A stretch of DNA of 64,000 bases from Thiohalobacter sp. IOR34 (lineage in GTDB: Bacteria > Pseudomonadota > Gammaproteobacteria > Thiohalobacterales > Thiohalobacteraceae): assembly GCF_030406045.1 (NCBI RefSeq), contig NZ_CP128988.1, positions 965,438-1,029,437 on the forward strand. The letters are read 5' to 3'. Shown here piece after piece: positions 58,861 to 64,000 of the stretch; positions within the stretch are counted from its first letter, which is position 1; each line of letters starts with the position of its first letter. Position numbers and translations under genes: made by a program. Under the pieces are notes generated by a model. That model was given only the letters and a program-made list of their open reading frames with translations. It did no database searches and was not told where the DNA came from.

Positions 58861-59331
58861 ATGTCCCCTGCACCCCGTGTTCAGCAGTACCTGGCCCACC
58901 AGCAGGTGGCGTATGAACTGGTGCCACACCCCCACACCGCCTCCAGCCAGGAGACGGCCCTGGCGGCCCATGTGCCCGAGGATCATCTGGCCAAGGGGGT
59001 ATTGGTGAAGGACGCCGACGGCTATGCGCTGGTGGTCATTCCCGCCAGCCACTGGCTACAGTTGGACCGTCTCAACAGCGACAGCGGCCGTGATTTCCAG
59101 CTGGCCAGCGAGGCGGAGGTCGCCGCCCTGTTTCCCGACTGCGAGGTCGGTGCGGTGCCGCCGCTGGGGCCCGCCTATGGCGTCGAGACCTTCCTCGACG
59201 AGGCGCTGACCACCCTGGCCCGGATCTGGTTCGAGGCCGGTGATCACCACAATCTGATCCGGGTCGACGGCGCCGACTTCCTCGACCTGCTGCGCGGTGT
59301 CCGCCATGGCCACTACAGCTACGGAGACTGA
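58861..59331 (+). CDS. YbaK/ProX-type aminoacyl-tRNA deacylase domain protein
   Basis: 156 residues. The YbaK fold is seen in YELVPHPHTASSQETALAAHVPEDHLAKGVLVKD, FQLASEAEVAALFPDCEVGAVPPLG and GDHHNLIRVDGADF. Relatives remove wrong amino acids (Cys, Ala) from tRNA-Pro. The catalytic Lys (AKGVLVKD) is present. Placed directly after a proline-rich reading frame and overlapping the phosphoribosyltransferase gene by 26 bp. Confidence 0.88.
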   Translation: MSPAPRVQQYLAHQQVAYELVPHPHTASSQETALAAHVPEDHLAKGVLVKDADGYALVVIPASHWLQLDRLNSDSGRDFQLASEAEVAALFPDCEVGAVPPLGPAYGVETFLDEALTTLARIWFEAGDHHNLIRVDGADFLDLLRGVRHGHYSYGD

Positions 59332-59989
59332 AGTCGCGCCGCGGGTGATGCCCTGCGAACGGGTTTCCTGGGCGCAGGTTGAGGACCTGGTGCGGCGCCT
59401 TGCCGGTGACATCCGTGCTGCCGGTTTCCGGCCAGACATTATCGTGGCCATTGGTCGCGGTGGCTGGGTGCCGGCGCGTCTGCTCTCCGACCGTCTGGCT
59501 GTGTTCAACCTGACCAGTTTCAAGATCGAGCACTACCGCGGTGCGGAGAAGGGTAGCCGGGCCCGCATTCGCTACCCGCTGGCCGCGGATGTCACCGGCC
59601 AGCAGGTGCTGCTGGTCGACGACGTGAGTGACAGCGGTGACACCTTCGAGCTGGCGCTGGCCCATCTGCAGGCGCAGGGGCCGCCAGCCGGGGTGCGCAG
59701 CGCGGTGCTGCATCACAAGAGGGTGTGCCGTTACCGACCGGATTTCCTTGCTGCCGAGATTGCCGAATGGCGCTGGCTGACCTATCCCTGGGCCCTGCTC
59801 GAGGATGTCAGCGGCTTCATTCAGCGGCTGGGACTGGCCGAGGCGGAACCTTCGGCACTGGCGGCGGCCATCGAGGCGGGCTATGGCCTGAGGCTGCCAC
59901 AGCGCACCCTGCGCGAGGCCCAGGCGTTGCTGAGAGATTGCAAGGCGGGAGGCAGGATGCGCAGCCAGATGCGTTCTGAGATCGAATAG
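59306..59989 (+). CDS. Phosphoribosyltransferase, C-terminus derived from a repeat
   Basis: 227 residues from ATG 59306 (GTG 59297 also possible). PRTase fold with IIVAIGRGGWVPARLLSDRL and the PRPP-binding loop VLLVDDVSDSGDTFELA. Resembles hypoxanthine/xanthine-type or archaeal Hpt-like enzymes; the base specificity cannot be read. The C-terminal GGRMRSQMRSEIE is encoded by sequence that reappears inverted in the family A region at 61145-61178, so the end of the protein was replaced by repeat material. Confidence 0.86.
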   Translation: MATTATETEVAPRVMPCERVSWAQVEDLVRRLAGDIRAAGFRPDIIVAIGRGGWVPARLLSDRLAVFNLTSFKIEHYRGAEKGSRARIRYPLAADVTGQQVLLVDDVSDSGDTFELALAHLQAQGPPAGVRSAVLHHKRVCRYRPDFLAAEIAEWRWLTYPWALLEDVSGFIQRLGLAEAEPSALAAAIEAGYGLRLPQRTLREAQALLRDCKAGGRMRSQMRSEIE

Positions 59990-60072
59990 GCACAAACCAT
60001 ACCCCGCCGTGAGGAGCCATTTGCGAGCCTCCCGGCCTTGTATGTCAGCCTGCACGCCGATCATGCGGGCCG

Positions 60073-60094
60073 CCTTGGTGCACTATCCGGGCTA
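60073..60094. repeat. Family A right-hand terminus
   Basis: CCTTGGTGCACTATCCGGGC plus TA. Its left partner is probably the degraded repeat sequence at the 3' end of the phosphoribosyltransferase gene (about 59953-59995). The 345-bp gap 59990-60334 contains this, family R copy 8 and a poly-G tract. Confidence 0.75.
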
Positions 60095-60100
60095 GTCTCG

Positions 60101-60170
60101 ATCGCGGCCTGGAGGCCGCTCCTACGGGGCATGGCGGCACAATGTGTTGTAGGAGCGGCCTCCACGGCGG
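60101..60170. repeat. Family R REP-like palindrome, copy 8 (reverse orientation, right arm truncated)
   Basis: Loop reads GGGGCATGGCGGCACAATGT, the reverse complement of the usual loop. The right arm ends TCCACGGCGG instead of TCCAGGCCGCGAT. Confidence 0.85.
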
Positions 60171-60262
60171 GCTAGGCGGATCTGCCGCATCTGCGGCGCA
60201 TCCGCATCGGCACCAAGAGCCTGATCCATTGGTCTTGCCGCTTCCTGAGCGATGCCGATGCC

Positions 60263-60274
60263 GGGGGGGGGGGG
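60263..60274 (+). promoter_or_regulatory. Twelve-base poly-G tract upstream of the GlcG-like gene
   Basis: Uninterrupted run of 12 G, 61 bp before the start at 60335. Such tracts are prone to slipped-strand change and can alter promoter spacing. It may equally be a neutral tract or an assembly artefact. Confidence 0.4.
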
Positions 60275-60334
60275 AGCCACTGGCGAAGGGGCCGGCCCCT
60301 GTCTATGCTTTGATCAGAACCCGAGGAGGTGACC

Positions 60335-60841
60335 ATGAAGCTTTTCACTGTCTCCATCATCGCGGCTGCTCTGCTGGCCGTTTCCGCCCAGGCCGCAGAC
60401 GCCGGAGAGCCGGTGGTTCTGCCGATCCCGCGCCTGTCCATGGACCTGGCACTCAAGGCGGCCAAGGCCGCCATCGCTACCTGCCGCAAGGCGGGTGTGA
60501 ATGTCGGTGTAACCCTTGTCGATCGCGGCGGGCATCCGCAGGTGGTGCTGCGGGATACGCTGGCCATGGATCTGACCCTGACACTCAGTCGGCAGAAGGC
60601 TTACACGGCGCTGTCATTCAATACCCCGTCGTCGCAACTGGCGGGGCGTTTCCCCGGAGCCTACTCGGTGCCGAAGATCGACGGCGTGCTGGTCGCTGCC
60701 GGTGGACTGCCGATCACAGCGGGGGGTGCGATCATCGGCGGGATCGGCGTCAGCGGGGCGCCCTCCGGGAAGCTGGATGAGCGCTGCGCCCAGGCGGGGC
60801 TTGATGCCATCAACTTCGATCTGCAGACGCTGGAGTTCTAG
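60335..60841 (+). CDS. Secreted GlcG/HbpS-family protein
   Basis: 168 residues from ATG 60335 with GAGGAGG upstream. Signal peptide MKLFTVSIIAAALLAVSAQA. The mature part shows the GlcG/HbpS pattern: LSMDLALKAAKAAIATCRKAGVNVGVTLVDRGGHP, SRQKAYTALSFNTPS and GGLPITAGGAIIGGIGVSGA. Family members bind haem or cobalamin-like ligands; function here unproven. The stop TAG (60839-60841) is the first three bases of a family A end. Confidence 0.88.
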   Translation: MKLFTVSIIAAALLAVSAQAADAGEPVVLPIPRLSMDLALKAAKAAIATCRKAGVNVGVTLVDRGGHPQVVLRDTLAMDLTLTLSRQKAYTALSFNTPSSQLAGRFPGAYSVPKIDGVLVAAGGLPITAGGAIIGGIGVSGAPSGKLDERCAQAGLDAINFDLQTLEF

Positions 60842-60918
60842 CCCGCATATTGCACTGTAACAGGGCACAATTGCTCGCATAGGGAATCACTGCCTTGATG
60901 AATACCGGAAAAATTACG
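60839..60918. repeat. Family A left terminus joined to an inverted interior block
   Basis: TAGCCCGCATATTGCAC followed directly by a 61-bp block (60858-60918) that is the inverted copy, about 90 percent identical, of 38969-39029 in copy 2. Shows rearrangement inside the family. The region to 61030 repeats interior sequence of copy 5 (GCATGAATGGGGTTCG). Confidence 0.85.
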
Positions 60919-61029
60919 CTTTCAAGGCGGCGCGCATGAATGGGGTTCGTGCTGTAATACAGGGACAATATAGCCATGAAAGGCCCCTTGGGCGGATTAC
61001 AGTTTGTGCCTGTACGATTGACTCCGAGC

Positions 61030-61101
61030 ATCGCGGCCTGGAGGCCGCTCCTACGGGTATGGCGGCACAATATGTTGTAGGAGCGGCCTCCAGGCCGCGA
61101 T
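61030..61101. repeat. Family R REP-like palindrome, copy 9 (reverse orientation)
   Basis: Consensus arms with loop GGGTATGGCGGCACAATATG. Between two family A ends. The 466-bp gap 60842-61307 contains only repeats and the start region of the next gene. Confidence 0.9.
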
Positions 61102-61121
61102 TGGTGTGGTGTTAAAGCCCT

Positions 61122-61178
61122 GGCCCGCATATTGCACGAAGGATTCGATCTCAGAACGCATCTGGCCGCGCATCCTGG
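61122..61178. repeat. Family A left-end region, copy 7
   Basis: GGCCCGCATATTGCACGAAG, then GATTCGATCTCAGAACGCAT, the reverse complement of the 3' end of the phosphoribosyltransferase gene. The first base pair deviates from the TAG start (TGG). Confidence 0.75.
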
Positions 61179-61307
61179 TCGATCGGCGAAAAGCCATGGC
61201 TTGAGGCGGATCGCCCAGGATACGCGGCCCGATGCCGCCTGAATCGAACAGGCAGGGGTACGGCTGCAGGCAGGTTGCGCTCATGGCAGCACGGCACGGA
61301 GGATGGA

Positions 61308-62471
61308 ATGGGTCGGCTCCGGCTTGCCTTCGCCAGGTCTGATGCGGCAGGTCTTCTCAGCGCCGCGCTGACGCTGATCTTGCTGATGTTGTCGGGGTGC
61401 GTTCCGCCGGATGACGAGGCGGCGCTGGTGCTGGAGGATCTGGCTGCGGGTGGGGGAGACAGCCGTCTCAAGAGGCGCACGCCGCATCCAACGCGCATGG
61501 CGCTAGAGTATGCGATAGCGGGGCGGAGCTACCGCGGTGACCTGTATCGCTCTGGTGAGCAGGCCCGCGCCGGTATCGTGCTGGTGCCGGGAGTAGCGGA
61601 GCGTGGCAAGGAGGATCCCCGCCTGGTGGCCTTTGCCAATACCCTGGCCCGGGCACGCTTCCTGGTGCTGGTTCCGGAGCTGCCCAACCTGCGCGCGCTC
61701 CGGGTCCGGGCCGGGGATGCGCAGGGTGTAGCAGATGCATTTTGTTATCTGCTGGCGCGCCAGGATTTCCCCGCCCCGGGTCGGGCCGGCATTGGCGCCT
61801 TCAGCTATGCAGTGGGACCAGCGGTGCTGGCGGCGTTGCGGCCCGAAATCAGGGATCGGCTGGATTTTCTGCTTGGGGTGGGCGGTTATTACGACCTGGA
61901 ACGGGTTGTGACCTTTGCCACCACCGGTTATTCCCCTGACAACGGACAGTGGGACCGGCGAGAGACCAACCTTTATGGCAAGTGGGTGTTTGTGCTCAGC
62001 AACGTGGAGCTTCTCTCCGATCCGGAGGACCGGGAGGCGTTCCGCATCATGGCCCGGCGCAAACTGGCGGACCCGGGTGCCGCCATAGATGACCTGGTCG
62101 TACGCCTCACGGTGGAGGGGCGGGCACTGCTCGCGCTATTGGAAAACCGCGATCCGCAGCGGGTAGCGGCGTTGCTCGCGGATCTGCCTGCCGCGATCCG
62201 CGCCGAGATGGATGCGCTGAATCTCAGCAACAAGGATCTTTCCCGGCTGGAGGCGCGGCTGATCCTGCTCCATGGACGTGATGACGACATCATTCCCTAC
62301 ACGGAAAGCATGTCCCTGGCCGCCGCTGTGCCCAAGGGGCGTGCCGAACTGTTTGTCATCGATGGTCTCGCTCATGTCGATGTACGCCCCTTGGGGCTGG
62401 ATCAGCGCAGCCTGTGGCGCGCGATCCGGATTCTGTTGGCGGAGCGGGATGGCCGCGGCGAGCACTCTTGA
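61308..62471 (+). CDS. Lipoprotein with alpha/beta-hydrolase fold
   Basis: 387 residues from ATG 61308 with GGAGG upstream. Lipobox LMLSGC near residue 35 predicts a lipid-anchored envelope protein. Hydrolase-like core: GIVLVPGVAERGKEDPRLVAFAN, then a strand-turn GIGAFSYAVGPAVLA where GxSxG is altered to GAFSYAV, and C-terminal ILLHGRDDDIIPYTES with VIDGLAHVDV as candidate Asp and His. The nucleophile elbow is non-canonical but a Ser is present. Substrate unknown. Overlaps the next gene by 4 bp. Confidence 0.8.
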   Translation: MGRLRLAFARSDAAGLLSAALTLILLMLSGCVPPDDEAALVLEDLAAGGGDSRLKRRTPHPTRMALEYAIAGRSYRGDLYRSGEQARAGIVLVPGVAERGKEDPRLVAFANTLARARFLVLVPELPNLRALRVRAGDAQGVADAFCYLLARQDFPAPGRAGIGAFSYAVGPAVLAALRPEIRDRLDFLLGVGGYYDLERVVTFATTGYSPDNGQWDRRETNLYGKWVFVLSNVELLSDPEDREAFRIMARRKLADPGAAIDDLVVRLTVEGRALLALLENRDPQRVAALLADLPAAIRAEMDALNLSNKDLSRLEARLILLHGRDDDIIPYTESMSLAAAVPKGRAELFVIDGLAHVDVRPLGLDQRSLWRAIRILLAERDGRGEHS

Positions 62472-63430
62472 ACGCCGGTTACACCGATATTCATGTGCAT
62501 TGCGTACCCCGTAACGGGGCAGTGCGCTTCCGTGGCTGGCGCCGCCTGTTGTTGCCCTGGCTCGCGAGAAACGCTGCTGTCCAGGGCAGCGGCGCAGATG
62601 CCGCACGTGCCTACATGGATCGAATGGCTGGATACCTGCGCGCCGCCCGTCATGTGCGCCGTGCCGTCCTGCTGGCGCTGGACCGCGCCTACGATGCGCA
62701 GGGCGTACCCAGCTCTCGGCTGGATGGCTTCACGGTCTCCAACGGCGATGTGCGTGCCTGGTGCAACGAGGACCCGGAGCTGTTCCTGTTTGGCGCCTCG
62801 GTCCACCCCCATCGACAGGACGCCCTCGATGCCCTGCAGCGGGTCGCCGACCAGGGTGCCGTGCTGGTCAAGCTGATTCCCAACAGCCAGGGCATCGATC
62901 TTGCTGATCCCCGGCACCGTCCCTATTTGCGCAAGCTCAACGAACTGCGCCTTCCGCTGCTGTGTCATACCGGTATCGAGATCGTACTGCCGACGCAGTG
63001 GCAGGCCTGGGGCGATTTGGATCGGCTGCGCCCGGCCCTGGATGCCGGGGTGACGGTGATCGCCGCCCACGGTGGCTCCAGCGGCTGGTTCCACGACCGC
63101 CCCAGCCTGCGACGCTACGCCGCCTTGCTGGCGGCCTACCCCAACCTGTACGGCGATACGGCTGCGCTGGGGCTGGTCAACCGTATGGGGACGCTGCTCT
63201 GGTGGCGGGACCACGCCGGTGATTTTGGGCGGCTGCTGTTCGGTACGGATTATCCACTGCCGCTGTCCGTCCCCGCATGGCGGCCTTTTCTCGCTGCTGC
63301 GGACTACCGGCGCCTCAAACGTACAGGCAATCCATTCGATCGCATGGTGCTGCTGCTGGAGGCGCTGCAGATCCGACCGCCCGAAGATGGCTTCGAGGTG
63401 TTGCTGCGTTGCTTGGGGCGTTCTGAATGA
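62468..63430 (+). CDS. Metal-dependent amidohydrolase-family protein
   Basis: About 320 residues if started at TTG 62468, which overlaps the upstream stop (TTGA); GTG 62414 is an alternative. TIM-barrel amidohydrolase marks are YTDIHVHC (metal-binding HxH), KLIPNSQGIDL, LLCHTGIE, VIAAHGGS and LFGTDYPLPL, as in the amidohydrolase-2 / decarboxylase group. Co-expressed with the lipoprotein hydrolase. The last codons and stop TGA lie in a family C-like terminus (CTGAATGAGG). Confidence 0.82.
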   Translation: MNAGYTDIHVHCVPRNGAVRFRGWRRLLLPWLARNAAVQGSGADAARAYMDRMAGYLRAARHVRRAVLLALDRAYDAQGVPSSRLDGFTVSNGDVRAWCNEDPELFLFGASVHPHRQDALDALQRVADQGAVLVKLIPNSQGIDLADPRHRPYLRKLNELRLPLLCHTGIEIVLPTQWQAWGDLDRLRPALDAGVTVIAAHGGSSGWFHDRPSLRRYAALLAAYPNLYGDTAALGLVNRMGTLLWWRDHAGDFGRLLFGTDYPLPLSVPAWRPFLAAADYRRLKRTGNPFDRMVLLLEALQIRPPEDGFEVLLRCLGRSE

Positions 63431-63456
63431 GGCTTTGTTATCAATTATCTTGGTAA
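63423..63456. repeat. Solo, diverged family C terminus
   Basis: CTGAATGAGGCTTTGTTATC matches the family C right end exactly for 20 bases, then diverges (AATTATCTTGGTAA versus GTTTGTCTTAGTAA). It contains the stop codon of the amidohydrolase gene. No second end found. Confidence 0.75.
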
Positions 63457-63506
63457 CAGCCGCCCACCGGCACAGGCGCGTATAACCCTCTGATACCCGC
63501 CTGTGC

Positions 63507-63746
63507 TCAGCCCTGATAACAGGAGCCCTCTCGTATCCAGACGCCCCGTTCTTCACAGCGAAGCAGTTCATTTCCGCTGCAGACGTATTGGCCGACGCGG
63601 TAGACCTCGTTGTTGAAATAGCAGACTCCGCTTTCCAGTTCCAGATCGAGTGACAAGAAGTCGTCATCCGCTTCGTCGAAAATGGGCGAGTTTTTGAGTT
63701 CGGGGTCCGGGGCACCGACTTGTGGTGTCTTGCCGGGATCGGTCAT
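63507..63746 (-). CDS. Small cysteine-containing hypothetical protein (DUF1496-like)
   Basis: 79 residues from ATG 63746 with GGGAG upstream. Acidic N-terminal half (DEADDDFLSLDLELES), then a compact cysteine pattern: VCYFNNEVYRVGQYVCSGNE, LLRCEERGVW and EGSCYQG. The four cysteines and Tyr/Gly spacing resemble DUF1496 proteins, whose function is unknown. No signal peptide. Confidence 0.6.
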   Translation of the reverse strand: MTDPGKTPQVGAPDPELKNSPIFDEADDDFLSLDLELESGVCYFNNEVYRVGQYVCSGNELLRCEERGVWIREGSCYQG

Positions 63747-63889
63747 GGCAGAGTCTCCCTCGAATGCTGGCAGAGCCAGGGCATCAAATATCGTGTGTCT
63801 TGTAGCGCGCCATCGCGCAGTTATTCCCTCTGGCGGACAGGTCGCTGTGAACAGGGCCCGGTCAGGTGGCCCTCACTCTATGAGTCTAG

Positions 63890-64000
63890 GAGTCTGTCGG
63901 ACTCAGGACCAATCTACTGCGCTGATGGGAGAGGCGGCCAAAATTTCCCCGATTTCTCGTTGCGTAGGTCCACTATGCGCCTCGAAATCGTGAAAATTTG
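63890..64000. repeat. Family B MITE-like element, copy 3 (cut by the window edge)
   Basis: Starts GAGTCTGTCGGA at 63890 and continues with the same interior as copies 1 and 2 (GCGCCTCGAAATCGTGAAAA) to the end of the window. 143 bp after the start of the small gene at 63746, in its upstream region. Confidence 0.85.

Noticed and set aside
1-64000. tRNA, rRNA, integrase or phage gene
   Set aside because: None could be recognised on either strand by reading; short RNA genes without obvious features could still be missed without a dedicated search.

Overview
This is a GC-rich bacterial chromosome segment, most likely from a chemolithotrophic gammaproteobacterium (inference). The evidence is gammaproteobacterial housekeeping genes (yaeQ, arfB, cspA, ftsH), a complete hypABCDEF hydrogenase-maturation operon, a DsrC-family protein, c-type cytochromes, an Na+/H+ antiporter of the NhaD type, and arsenic and heavy-metal efflux. 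No rRNA, tRNA, CRISPR array, phage or transposase gene was recognised.

Layout. 1-9.1 kb: start of ftsH (runs off the left edge), a small holin-like membrane protein, a TauE/SafE exporter, then a + strand run of a double-thioredoxin/thioredoxin-reductase fusion, a cation/proton antiporter, a Usp protein and a P2-type ATPase. 9.2-12.7 kb: a DegP-type protease divergent from the two E1 subunits of a 2-oxoacid dehydrogenase. 12.7-20 kb: an ion-transport block (TrkH, SulP, SLC13-type carrier with RCK domains, NhaD); two of these genes have long leaders that can fold. 20-27 kb: two large convergent GGDEF-EAL proteins with repeats between their ends. 27.3-39.8 kb: a metal island with two multicopper-oxidase-like proteins, small Cys/His-rich secreted proteins, a P1B ATPase, a PII-like protein, a CzcCBA efflux system and a MerR regulator. 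39.8-41.9 kb: a cysteine-less DsrC homologue next to arsC-acr3. 42.5-46.7 kb: two haem proteins, a 40-residue membrane protein, a TetR regulator and a Kef-type antiporter. 46.9-52.8 kb: hypABCDEF without hydrogenase structural genes. 53-63.7 kb: cspA, yaeQ, arfB, then an ATP-grasp ligase / gamma-glutamyltransferase / N-formylglutamate amidohydrolase cluster, a proline-rich mini-protein coupled to a YbaK-type deacylase and a phosphoribosyltransferase, a GlcG-like protein, a lipoprotein hydrolase and an amidohydrolase.

The most unusual feature is the density of small non-coding repeats. There are nine copies of a REP-like palindrome (family R); a terminal-inverted-repeat family (A) that begins TAGCCCG and ends CGGGCTA; a ~160-bp family with GAGTCTGTCGGA ends (B); two related elements with different long terminal inverted repeats (C, D); and a heptanucleotide satellite. 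Family A sits on gene 3' ends: four genes (a GGDEF-EAL gene, ggt, a GlcG-like gene and arfB) use the TAG of the element terminus as their own stop codon, one (hypF) is extended into the element, and one gene takes its start codon from an element end. This fits insertion at the TA of stop codons with the stop always rebuilt. It is the best candidate here for an undescribed biological behaviour.
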